A DNA stretch of 64,000 nucleotides from Symsagittifera roscoffensis (taxonomy: Eukaryota > Xenacoelomorpha > Acoela > Convolutidae), in the NCBI RefSeq assembly GCF_963678635.1, contig NC_087067.1, forward strand, positions 15,507,639 to 15,571,638. Reading direction: 5' to 3'. The notes beneath the pieces are model-generated. The model was not told the DNA's origin and did not search any database. It saw only the letters and a list, made by a program, of their open reading frames with translations. Below are positions 44,052 through 55,144 of this stretch, in pieces. Within the stretch, counting starts at the first letter, position 1; each line of letters opens with the position of its first letter. The position numbers were made by a program, and so were the translations under genes.

Positions 44052-46928
44052 ATGGGCGATAGTAGAATGGGTGGAGCTGTGACGGCGGGGGGCGGGGGAG
44101 GGGTGGCTGGGGGCGACCAGAACTTCGACTACATGTTCAAACTCCTCATCATCGGCAACTCTTCGGTAGGGAAGACGAGTTTCCTGTTCAGATATGCCGA
44201 CGATTCCTTTACTTCCGCCTTCGTGTCAACCGTCGGCATTGACTTCAAAGTGAAGACGGTGGTGCGCAATAACAAGAGAGTCAAGCTTCAGATATGGGTC
44301 AGTTCCAACTTTTCATTCCACCCAGCAAACTCTTTCTAAATTACATTTCCAGGTCTAAAGAGTCGGCTCTTTTTCCTTCACCCCCCCCCCCCCGTAAACG
44401 AACATGAATGTTATGGTGCAACGAGTAGTTTAACAAGGTTAATTATGAAGACTAAATATGTCTGTCAAAATCTAAGTAGTCCGTATGTCAATTTTCATAA
44501 CAATCGGACAATGTAAACAAATTTTTACTTGTAAAATTTTGCAGGTGGGGGATGGGGGGAGCTAAATGAGCCAGAGTCTTTTATATACGATATACTCACA
44601 AATTACTTTTATCGGTTTTCTGCATACACTCTTCAACGAACGGGATCTCGTAGAGGTTTCAGATGGTTCTAATTGAATTGAATTTTTCTTTCATTATGCG
44701 AGTTCTTCGAAACCTCACACACCCTCCCCTCCCCCTCCTAGTTTAAGTCTGATTCAGGTCTTCATATACGTAAAAAACAATTCTCCGGGTCAGTTTTCTG
44801 GCGTAATGATCACTTTTATAATGTTTCATCCTAGAAAAGAGTTATTTAAGCTGTGATGAGTCACAAATCTTGAATTATTTCCTTATTTGGTTGCTCTAAA
44901 CTTAACCAATTCTGGCATTAATTTACTGCTTTTTCATGATAATAATGTGATTGATAATTCATGTCATGAATAAGACTTTTAAAAATTATACCGAACGTGG
45001 TGATCAATTTTGGTTTTCAGAAAAACTGGAAAAAGGTGATTGGGGTTTGATATCTGTTTTTAGTAGCGAATAATACCCTGATAATGAAAAATATCCAACG
45101 GTTAAGCCTAAATGTCTATGGAAATTTGACCATGTGCCGAGTTTTGCTCCTTTTGAAAAGGGAGGAGGAGGGAGGTTGTTAACATCCAATGAAGTTGTGG
45201 CTCTTTTCCAGTCCCCCTTAAGTTTTTTCGGAAATTTAATATATGAAAACTTATTTAAACTAACTTTTCATGTTATAAAATGCATTAAAACGTGTTAGCA
45301 ATAACACAGAATAAACTTTGTAAGAACTAAAATAAGTTTTGCACTTCTGAGGAGTGCAATCTTCTGCCTCAGGGGTGCAAAAAAAACTTAAAAAAAAACA
45401 TACAACATTGACAATTCCATCAGCCCTAAAATCGAGGAGGGTAGTTTTTAATTGACAACTCTCTGGATGCTTTAAAGTCGGCTTGATTTTTTCATTAAAT
45501 TTTGCCGACGTTGGTATGGCCCTATCCAATCTGTGCACGGACCGTCGCTTGACGGAAGGGCGCATTTTAATTGACCCCTTTCTGTATTAAAACGTGTTAG
45601 CGTGAACAGGTGGACAAATTTTCACAACATTTCGTGCATGCAAAATGCCGTGTGAACAATTTTTGAGCAGCTGTATTTTGAAATTTTACGAGGGGGGAAG
45701 GAAACTGGAAAAGAGCCAAAGTTGTGTGTGTTTGTGTGTAGGATACGGCTGGCCAAGAGAGATACAGGACTATAACGACTGCCTACTACAGGGGGGCCAT
45801 GGGCTTCATCCTCATGTACGATATCACCAATGACGACTCCTTCGTCTCAGTTCAGGACTGGTCCACACAAATCAAAACCTACTCCTGGGACAACGCACAG
45901 GTCAACCTACCTTTACTATTGTCATATTTGAAGTCGTTTTAGGTGTTCTGGTAAGATTTGAAGGGACAATCTTCATTGTTTTTCGGGATTATATCTTTTT
46001 ATCCTCTTGAAAACGAATTTATTGCTAGTTTTTTTGTTGCTTCGAAGGTGGTTGTTTATTCGATTACAGAGCTACTTTTTTATATCCAACATTGAATTTG
46101 AAATTTTTTTGAATATTTGTAATTCGGACATCGTGGAATGTGGGATGTTTATTCCTGCCACTTGAAATTTTCATTAATTTTTGGAAGATCCCCCCCCCCC
46201 CACACCTCACCTCACATAAGCATCAATTTTCTGGCGTAACGAGGAGTTTTGCAAGGTTAGATATGAAGACAAAATATGTTTGTCATAGCCTAATTAGTCC
46301 GCATGTCAAAATTTGTAGCAATTGTACAATGAGTACAGAGAAACTACAGTGAAAATTCGCTGGTGAGGGGAATTGGAAAAAGAGCCGGAAGACCTAATCA
46401 ACTTTTGTGGTTGTGTTGCAGGTCATTCTGGTAGGGAATAAATGTGACATGGATGCTGAGCGAATAGTAAAAGCACAGAGAGGAAGAGATTTGGCTGACC
46501 AGCTCAACATCGAGTTCTTCGAGACAAGCGCCAAGGTAACAACATCAATCTACATACATTTTTTTCAGGTAAAGGTACAAAGTATTGTAACGTGAACGGT
46601 TTGTTTAATCAATTATATTATCTGTTGATATCTGTTGAAGACATCAAAGATGAATTCAGTGTTTGTTTTTTTTTTGAATTTTTTTCTCAAATCGTTTTTG
46701 TTGGAGCATTCATTGCTACTTGCACAGCTACCAGCTATCCTTGTTGAGTATTTGACGTTGTTTAAGGAAAATGTCAATGTGAAAGAAGTGTTTGACCGAC
46801 TAGTAGACATCATCTGTGAGAGAATGGCAGAGTCATTAGAAGCAGCCGGAGGTCCGGGAGGAGATGCGGGCCAGGGCACCAGACTGAGTCAGAACCACGC
46901 GGGGGCACAAGGTGGATGCAGTTGCTGA
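44052..46928 (+). CDS. RAB3: Rab3 small GTPase, complete
   Basis: This is a Rab GTPase of secretory and synaptic vesicles that controls regulated exocytosis. Four exons (44052-44297, 45742-45900, 46422-46535 and 46767-46928), all phase 0, give 226 residues. A Gly-rich N-terminus of about 20 residues precedes [15 protein letters not shown], which is diagnostic of Rab3. The P-loop is GNSSVGKT (35-42), and the Rab3-type switch region has [19 protein letters not shown]. Switch II starts DTAGQE (83-88). The guanine-specificity motifs are NKCD (141-144) and TSAK (170-173). The protein ends in CSC, a double geranylgeranylation site that anchors it to vesicle membranes. All nucleotide-binding residues are present. 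The start ATG follows its splice acceptor with no base between. Rab27 is excluded by the DQNFDYMFK and TYSWDNAQ segments. Confidence 0.96.
44365..44572. mobile_element. MITE of the GGCTCTTTTCC family, Rab3 intron 1, copy a
   Basis: The left end ggctctttttcc and the right end ...gagctaaatgagcc resemble the ends of 28609-28822. It is flanked by a 6 bp repeat agagtc (44359-44364 and 44573-44578). A long C run (about 44382-44394) follows the left end. The interior matches 46191-46386 (gtaacgag..., gttaga/gttaattatgaagac, aaatatgt.tgtca). Confidence 0.7.
45199..45717. mobile_element. MITE of the GGCTCTTTTCC family, Rab3 intron 1, copy b, with nested insertion
   Basis: The ends ggctcttttccagtccccc and ...aactggaaaagagcc are terminal inverted repeats. 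Flanks gaagttgt (45191-45198) and aaagttgt (45718-45725) are an 8 bp target duplication with one mismatch. At 519 bp it is over twice the length of its relatives. A 16 bp direct repeat, attaaaacgtgttagc, near 45286 and near 45586 brackets about 300 bp that looks inserted. The right end stops only 24 bp before exon 2, close to the splice acceptor. Confidence 0.8.
45286..45601. mobile_element. Nested insertion of about 300 bp inside the 45.2 kb MITE
   Basis: The bracketing 16 bp direct repeats look like a target duplication of the length made by LINE-type reverse transcription. The inserted sequence has an A-rich tract near 45378-45405 and a GC-richer part at about 45480-45560. No tRNA-like promoter could be identified in it. 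A local duplication cannot be excluded. Confidence 0.45.
46191..46386. mobile_element. MITE of the GGCTCTTTTCC family, Rab3 intron 2
   Basis: The right end aattggaaaaagagcc matches the family terminus, while the left terminus is eroded into a C run. Flanks ggaagatc (46183-46190) and ggaagacc (46387-46394) give an 8 bp target duplication with one mismatch. The interior is similar to that of 44365-44572. The element ends 35 bp before exon 3. Confidence 0.7.
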
Positions 46929-48769
46929 TTGACACAAGATAACGTGCTTTACCCCCCTCTCATTTACCCAGACAGAAACTTAAGACCTTTCCTCCTAGAT
47001 CAACATACACACCCCCCCCCCCTCACCCAGCCTGCTCTCCCACTTCTACCTGGACGCTAACTCGAACGGGAAACGAATTGATGGATAGTTACAAAAGGAC
47101 TGAAAACAGTCGAAGCATGTAATTCTTGACACACACGCATCTGCACAAACACACTGTACTTGTCACAGGTACACTTTATTAATAATTATGAAGAAGATGA
47201 TGCCCGAAAAATGGAGAATTTAACTGATGTGCAATCATTTTGTCACACAGCGGCAAAAGCACACGACGGTCACAAACGTTCACTTTTTCACTTCGACATT
47301 TGAGTTAATTGATCCTCATCTGTCTACGATAAATTTTTCTCTGCTGATTTATTTGTTCACTAGAATTGACTACTGAGAAGATTGAGAACCTTCACTGAGC
47401 AATATAATGTGTAATCAGCCGATTTTTTGGTGATTTATAAACACACCTTCAAATCATCGACTGTGAACTCAGATTTAAACAGATTTTGCTGAGATATTAA
47501 TTAATTGTAACTGAAAAAATATTAATTGTAATTTGAAATCTGATGTGTGTTCAAAATGAATTACCCTGTGGCAGGTCAACAAGTCTTTGTGATGCGTTTT
47601 GCAAGTATTAAGCGAATAACTTTGTTTTTAGTATCGGAGGTTTCATTTGTAACGAGATTGAAATAACATGAGAAATTGTTTAAAAAATTTTAGATGTTTT
47701 TGACTTTTTGTTAAGTATCTTTCTGTTAAGTATTTAATGCAGGAAATTGGAATCTCAATTTTTATTGTTTAATTTTATGGCTCTAAAAGGCTAAACAGTT
47801 AAATTGGTGGTTTAAAAATTATTGCATGAAACATATCATCGTAATAGACGCCAGATAATTGTTGGCCTGACCCTGGTTGATTCTCATTCGAATTTTTGCC
47901 TAGATGAAATAATTTACCCAGTCAACTGTGCTATGAATGTTAGATGTTCATTTGTAATTTTTATGCTCCCAGTTCGCAAAAAAAAAGAAATTCCCTCTTA
48001 ATTGAGTCTAAACAAATCGAATACTTAAAATAACCATACCTTTTCCTTTCCTGGCTCAGAAAACTCGGCGTAAATCTTTCTGGAAAATGTTCATCAGAAG
48101 TAAATATCCTTTAAAAATTTGTTAAAAGTAAAAAACTTCTAAAAAAAAGCGTGAAATAACCTGAAAATTTTTTGGGCTGATTTTGAACAAACTTTAAAAT
48201 CTGAGGTCCAGAAGTTTTACGACCGTGTTAAGGTGCTATCACTACCACTCAAAATTTGAATCAGTTTCTGATTGGTATTATGATCTGGGCTATGGGTTAA
48301 CTAAACTGCTCCTTAGAACTCTCCTCTTTATTACTTTACCACTCATAGTGCAACAAGTATGTTATGCACTTTGAAAGACATTGTCTGATAATTTCTGTAA
48401 ATTGAGTTTTGTCTGTAAATTTAGAATATGCTTGTCTCAAAAGTATGTTGCAATTAATTGCATGGGTGAATTGAATTATTCTGAATTGAAATTATGAATG
48501 TTATCACATCGTGTTGCGATGTTCAACAATAATACATATTCAAATTTATTATCAATACTTCCTTTATAAATTCCTGTAATTTTATTCTTGTTGATTTTTT
48601 TTTGCTATTTGCTAATTCTGATCCAATATTTGTTAATGTTAGTCAGTCGTTCTAATGGAAGTTATCTTTGGAATTTAGCTCTTTTAGATTCTTTGTTTTC
48701 ATAATGGTTACCAAGCCATCACATTGAAGTGTAAGATGAAGGCTTACGTCCTAAATGTTGAAATAATAC

Positions 48770-48960
48770 CACAAACAATCTTCGGACTGGGCTGAGTCAT
48801 ATATCATCTTAAAGCCATTTTAGTCATAATTTGAACGACTTAAAAAATTTTCAAAAACATTCCCAGTGTCGAGAAAAGCCGGCTTGAAATTTTTGATTTT
48901 TCGTCTAATTTCGAGCGAGACAAGCGAGCGAGCAGGCTTATTTATGCAGTGGAAATTACT
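48770..48960 (+). repeat. Dispersed repeat family B, copy
   Basis: The series cggactgggctgagtcatat, cattttagtcataatttgaa, cagtgtcgagaaaagccg and ttttcgtctaatttcgagcg parallels 6625-6755 in DnaJ intron 1 (with its copies in units 2 and 3), and in inverse about 51720-51900. Ends and class are not determined. Confidence 0.55.
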
Positions 48961-49599
48961 ATAGCTTAATCATGAATAATTTAATCCGTTAATATTTAGT
49001 TTTACTGGAGTGAAGTAAGCTTTTGGAGCTTTTTTGACGCCATTTTGCGAATCAAAAATTTCAAAATAAAATTAAATTTCTGCAAAAAAAAGGGATTTTT
49101 TAATGATTTTTTTTTGCTTTTATTGTCTTTTGGACAACTGTTTGCCAACTTTACTATGACTATCGAAAATGTCTAAGTTCTTCAAGGGTTTATTTTTCAG
49201 TTCTTTGATTTCACCTGTTTTAATCTTGTAGTGTTTTGTTTTACAGTGTTAGATTTTTATACCCATGCATTTTGCATGCTTTAACTTTTGACTAGCAGTT
49301 TTCTTCGCTTTGTGAGCTTTTCATTTTTGAGCTTTCGCTTTTGTTTTTTCTTAAATGGCGAGTTATTATTTTTTTATTGAGGATTTAAGTTTGTTTTAAC
49401 CAATCTTACATTGTCTTTTTTGCACCGTTTCCTTGAGAAAAAGTTCAATTGAGAAAAAATTTCTTCGTCTATATCTTATAAACAGTGCGAGTCGGCAAAG
49501 TGTACACCATCAGCATCGGGTTAAGCGTACAAAACTTTTTCACACTCCTAAGTTCCTTCCATTTGTTCAATTATTACACAAGCATAGCTTGCATTACTG

Positions 49600-49860
49600 A
49601 TTAACTTTCTTTTTTTCCAACCTAAGTCGCAAAAATTAATGCGATGTAATTGTTGCGACAAAATGTGTTCATTTTGAAAGCGTTCATTTTGGTCCAGCTA
49701 TCAAGTACAGCCAATGCTATGGATATAAACACGGACTATTATATACAAAAAGCACTTTTTTTTGCTTCAAGGTAACATGGTCTGCAGCGTAGAGGTAGGG
49801 AAGAAGACCAGCAGCAAACTAAGAGGGTTCGAAGCTGGGCAGGGTCGGCTTTTTTAATTA
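49600..49860 (+). mobile_element. tRNA-derived short interspersed element, copy 5
   Basis: The leader part has ccaacctaagtcgcaaaaat and gttcatttt, and the tRNA-like part ends with the well-formed B-box sequence gagggttcgaagctggg (49822-49838). It is diverged from copies 1 and 2 but has the same order of parts. Confidence 0.55.
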
Positions 49861-50769
49861 ACTTTTTAGTATGCTAGTTTAAATGCGTCCGCTTTATAAA
49901 TTGAGATATTATAGTTGTTTTTTTTTCAAATTGACTGGTACTGCTATTGCGTCACAATTGGTTTGCGTCACTTAGCAATTATGTAGACATATAATGGGCG
50001 TGCGTCACTTAAGAATTTTGTAGACTCAAATTTTTATTCAGTATTTTCCAGTAGTCTTGTCGGTCATGTTTTTGCTTGTGTACGCGAAGTGCAACTTCGC
50101 CTCTGTGTTAAGTGAAACAATGATAGCCGGTAGTTGCTGTGCAAGTAGCACAGAATGTTACAACCACATTCTCAAAACCTACAAAAGTAAACTTTTTTAT
50201 CATCCAATAAGCTTCGTTTCTTATGCGAGGTTTGATTATAGAACTAAACAAACGCATAGAAACTTAGTGAATTAGGCAGAAATCACTACAATTGTCTGCA
50301 AAAAATACAAAAACAAAAACTGGAAAAAAAATTTTGGCACAAAGTTTTTAATATGTATGAAATTTTTTCTGGCCGAGAAAGCGCTGAATGAAGCTTCCAA
50401 ACTAGTTTTCCTTCAGTAAAATCAAGTTTTTGTTTTAGCCCAAATGGGCAATATTTTTAGGTAACGAACGTTAATCGAACGATTTACTCTCGAAATTGAA
50501 CTAAATTTCAAAAATTTTACACCGGTTTTTCTCAACATAGGGAAAAAAAGTTTTGGAATTCTTAAAATGTCTTTCGAATCACACCTGAAAGGGCGAAGCT
50601 TTCAGTTGTTCGAAACTGGTAAGGACAGAAGTTCAGTTGTTCGAATCACAACTGAAATTTCAGATGATATCCGCAGAGGCGAAGCTTCGCTTCGCAAACA
50701 CTTGCGAGAACACTACAAAAAGCAGCAATAAAAAATAGTAGCAATATTACGTGCAATAAAAAATAGAAA

Positions 50770-51030
50770 TAAGCCTCGATTTAGAAAAACTTGGCTACCT
50801 CCGAGATTCGAACATGCGACCTAAAGATTAAGAGTCTCACACACTAACCACTCAGCCACAGAAGGTTAATAGACATCAAAAACTAGCCACAAATAAATCA
50901 CAGAACAGATGCTATGCAATTTCCAAAGCTACAGTAAATTTTCCAAATAAGTGAAAACTTTTAATGAACACTTCTATTTGCGAGTTAGGTTAGAAAAAAA
51001 GGCTCGTAATAACACACTAAGCTGATGGAA
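50770..51030 (-). mobile_element. tRNA-Lys(CTT)-like short interspersed element, best-preserved head
   Basis: Read on the minus strand, the head is tggctgagtggttagtgtgt, then gagactcttaatcttt, then gcatgttcgaatctcgg. This has an A box, a B box and a CTCTTAA anticodon loop with the arm of tRNA-Lys(CTT). The leader upstream of the head (cctaactcgcaaatagaagt, catagcatctgttctgtg) is the same as in 26971-27290. It is a retroposon relic rather than a tRNA gene, because no acceptor-stem pairing was found. Confidence 0.75.
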
Positions 51031-53329
51031 GTGTAATCACTCAATCCATTCCGATGATCATTTATGGTACCTAGTTTTAAGTGGAAAAAAAATAAAACAC
51101 ACCCTAATACAAAGTTCCTCCACATTTTTCAAATGGTCGAAAAAATGACAAATCATATAAAATATACAAACAATTCTACTAAGTACCACATTATTTGCAA
51201 AAACAAACCTTCGTATCCTGCAATAGTAACCTTCAACACACGAGCGAAATGTTAGCCGTTCGAGTTTCCTTTGGCTCCAGAATCTTGGAAGAAAAAGTAC
51301 TGGTTTTTGTAGAGCGTGATCGAGAGAAACGAGTCAAAATGTTGGTCCGAATTGAAGACCAAAAGCGAAACCATTTTATTCAATGAGGATTTTTTGTTTT
51401 GTGCAAATAACAGGGATAGTTGGTTACTTGCAAGTAGCACAGAAGGTTTCGACCTCAGTCTTAAAAAATTGCAATTTTTTTTCTCCAGTTTAGTCTCGTT
51501 AGTCGTTTTTTCTGCGTGGTGTGATAAAAAGATCTAAAGGAAAAACTAGAACTTAGGCATGTTCGAGAGGTGTACTAGAAGAGGCAATTGGGAAACAGTT
51601 TTGGCAGAAAATTGACTAGAAAAACAAAAAAGATAAATAAAAAATTCAAAAAATACAATTTATGATTCCCAAAGTTTCATTTTTTGATTCCAAAATTTAA
51701 AATAGGCTCAAACAGGCTAATGTACACGGCTTAAATCAAGCATAATTTAGCCTGCTCGCTCGCCTTATTCGCTCGTAATTAGACCAAAAATCAAAAATCA
51801 CGTCTGGAAGGGCTTCAATATGTTATATGATTAGACTAGTTCGATGATTACTTGTGGTACTTGATTTTGCGTGGAAAAAAAGAATTAAAAACTAAAATCG
51901 AATACAAATTTTACAACCGACTATAAAGTTTCTCCCCATATGCGAAACTTTTTCTTATTCAAAATTTTGCGATTTCCAATTTTTCGCAAAAACATTTCAA
52001 GTTTTTGGTATCAAATTCGCTGCAAAACTTCGCGTCGTTTTTCCTGGTCAGAGAGACTCAGAAAGGCGGAAATATTAAAAAGAACGCAATATCTGATGTT
52101 TTTTCATCAAGCATTTTGTAGCTAGACAAGGAGTCCATTCTCATTGAAACTAGCAGGTAATTAAATATCTAACGAAATTCGTTTTTTCGTCGTTTCACCG
52201 AAAACAAGAAGGAAAGTAAGCTATTGGGTAAATTTTTATAATTGGAATGAAATATTCGTGACATGCTCCATCTAATGTTTGCGCTTGCGATTGGGAAGAT
52301 TCAACCAATCAGATTATTGCATTTTTGCATGTTTTAAAATTGTTGAACAAAATCATTGTCAACTATACGATTTTGTCAATAATATCATACATTGTATATG
52401 TCTGCATCTTAAACAAGCTTTCGATTTGAAAATTGTTTCTGTGGTTTCGCATTTACCAGCCCCGATTTGATTTTTTTTTCATTTTTTTATTTTGTTGCTT
52501 TAGAAAAAAATCAGTGTTTACACAATCTTTATAGTCAATTCATCGCGTTTGATGGTAAAATAAGTTTTCAATTTGCTTGTTTTCGTGTGAACTTTGGATT
52601 TCAAACTCAACTCCAATTTTAAATGAATATCCTTTAATTTTTTCGTTTTAAAAGTTGAAAAGGTTTCGACTATGTTATACCGGAGTTTTAGCCACATATT
52701 GCGTCAGTTGTTGCCCAAAACTTTTTTTTGTAATACAAAGAGATCGTTTCTCCCATCATTGCAAACACGATGCTGTAAAAATGAAATTAGAGCAGCTTCG
52801 ATACCGAACCGTTCTAAACTTCTACACGTTATCAGCTTCTAAACTTCTACACGTTATTTGCGACGGAGAATGAAACTTGCATATTTGTTCATAAGCTGAA
52901 AGATAACTCTATTTTGAGTAATCTAGAACTAACCCGTTTTATATTTCAAAATTAATTCAAAACCCGTGCCTGACTTCCATATTAAAAAAAACCATTCGTA
53001 TTGTTACCTTTGATATAAGCAAACGTGAATAAGTTGTTCATAAGATTTCCAATTTGAGAAAAACTCAAGTTTCACCTAGATTTCAATTTAAACAACACTA
53101 CTTCTTGGTCTAGAATTACTGTGTTTAGATTCAATGAGTTGATGGGCCTACATGAGTTAAAAACTCATAGAGTAATTTCGGATAAGGTACACCGTCTGCT
53201 CGTCACGCTATCTTGTTTTCGGCCGGATAGATTCGTGCAACTTCTTAGTCTAATACCGATCCTAATCTTACTCTTAAATCTACTAATCTCAGGGTGTTTA
53301 ACTAGTCTCTGCTAGGCTTAATAGATCTA

Positions 53330-55100
53330 GAGTATACTGGCTTATTGCGATTGCTAAAGTTCTCTTGGAGAGGTAACTAATTTCTAAGTTAAATTCAAAG
53401 CTCTCTGGTGCTGAAATTACAAGTAATTTCAGCACTTACAAATAAGTGGGTTGTTAGTTAGATGGATGGTGATTGGTTAATATTAAATATTTTATAGAGA
53501 TAAAATATCCAATTTATAACCAATACTAAATATAGTTTATATCTGGTTCCACCCATCCGGGGTTTACAGAGTTTTGAATCTTAGATCTTCTATCTGTAAT
53601 GAAGGATGGATGTTGGTCGTTGTTATTTTGCAAGCATCATTTCCTGTTCTGTTCTTGGAGAAGAAAGCTCCAGGAACTTGGAGTCATCGATAGGAAGTAA
53701 TTAGTTATCGTTTGACAAAGACTTTGACTGTCAAAGAAATCAATCTGATTTTAAGATGGTTTGCTATGATCGTCTGTTCTTGATTGGTTGTGGAGAACTG
53801 TGTTTCGATCTGGTTTGGGAATGGCGTGAAGATCGTGTTTGGAGGGGATGCCATGTAACTCGGATCTGTACGTATACTTGAACATCGAGGTGGCCATTGG
53901 TCTGATTCAATGAAGTTCTTTCCTGCGAAGTCAAGTCGTACTCAAAATCCTTTATGAGTCGTGATTGTGAGCGGCATGTCAGTTGTATTTAGCCAATCTG
54001 TAGGTTGAGTGTGATGGGATCGTCTAGTCTTTGGATGCTCGTTTTTGTAGTTGCTCATGATCTATATACTGCATATTATAATTTACATTTTGTAAAATTT
54101 TGTTAATTCTAGTTTTTAGTTATGATTTTGATTAATTGTTTTCGCAAAAGCGTTTTAGTTCAGTTATTTTTAAGAGTTACTCACACTTGAATACCTCTTG
54201 TCAAAAATAGTGATGTGGTCACAAAGCGTGGATGTAGCACTGTGGGTTAGGCCGGCTATAGAGCATGCTCCGGACGTTCTCTCTGGTGGGTTAGGCCAGG
54301 AAGGGGAGTATGATTTCGTGCTGGTTTTTTAAGGGGTCCTGTTTTGTGTTAAATTTTTTGTTATTTTATTTTTTGTTTTCCTGTTGTTTCGTTGGTTGTG
54401 TCCTTTTCTCAAAAACCAATTTGTTTTTGGTTTGGGTTTGTCTTGCGACTTTTTGGTGTTTAATTGTTTCTTTGTTAGACTTGGTACTAGTCTTCAAAAG
54501 AATAAATTATCCAGTTTTAAGCTGGTTTAATCCGGTTTGGGTACCGTGGGTTTTCGTTTCTTAGTCATGCTGTTAGTTTATGGTTAATGGTGTTTAGTAA
54601 GCTGCGTTGGTTAGTTTGGTTATTATATAATTCCATTCTAACCGGGTTAAAGGAAAAGTGGAAACTTGTTATTGCTTGTTTGAGTTGTTGTTAGTGCAAA
54701 CTTAAAACTTGAATAAATTATTTTAAACAATTCTTCGTGGGCGAGCTGTGCGATTGTGGATAGAATTTCTGTGCGTTTGAACAGAAGTTATAGAAAAGGT
54801 TAGTACCGCATTTCATTGTACGAATTTACTGCTTTTGAGACTGAATTTTACTGCTTTTGGGATTGAAAAGTATAAATTGATTTTCATCGTATTTAAATTT
54901 ACTACATTTTGGGAAATAATTTAGAAATAAATTTACTACTTTGAATTCACTTTTACTGCATCATTTAGTGCTGTTGGTTTAATAGAGTTTAAAATGGAAA
55001 ACAGAGTTTATATTTTTATTTGTTTTTTCTTGTTTTGAAGGGTGATTGTGGTGTGAAGACTAAAGAAAATGCAAATTACTGAATAAAATTGTTAGTTCTA
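53330..55100 (-). mobile_element. Candidate 3' LTR and 3' non-coding end of the retroelement
   Basis: This non-coding stretch lies beyond the last open segment of the minus-strand retroelement, where the 3' LTR should be. On the minus strand it has TATA-like sequences near 53480-53550 (ctctataaaatattt, ggttataaattgg) and CCAAT boxes, compatible with an LTR promoter. A perfect 13 bp palindrome lies at 53408-53435. The 5' LTR is outside the window, so the LTR limits and target duplication cannot be verified. Confidence 0.35.
53408..53435. repeat. Perfect 13 bp inverted repeat with 2 bp loop
   Basis: GTGCTGAAATTAC, then AA, then GTAATTTCAGCAC. It lies at the outer edge of the candidate LTR region. 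A hairpin or cruciform of this length is uncommon by chance even in AT-rich DNA. Confidence 0.85.
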
Positions 55101-55144
55101 TTTTGAATTAGTTAGTTTAAAAATTATTAAATTCATAGTTACTT

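Larger units (their letters stand above)
46929..53300. other. Gene-free interval between Rab3 and the retroelement (6.4 kb)
   Basis: It starts with the Rab3 3' UTR, which is C-rich around 47008-47040. AATAAT and AATTAA-rich stretches follow, with no clear polyadenylation site. No exon of a recognised gene was found. Repeats include a family-B copy at about 48770-48960, tRNA-derived elements at 49600-49860 and 50770-51030 (minus), hairpin-family copies near 50080 and 50675, a second family-B copy at 51720-51900 (inverted), and a 25 bp tandem repeat at 52812-52857. Confidence 0.6.

Noticed and set aside
43953-44339. Open frame that extends Rab3 upstream to 43953
   Set aside because: The extra N-terminus crosses a strong polypyrimidine-AG acceptor and does not resemble Rab3; the ATG at 44052 gives the family's usual length.
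54310-54564. 84-codon plus-strand open frame near the retroelement end
   Set aside because: Trp/Phe/Leu-rich, no family, and antisense to the candidate LTR region.
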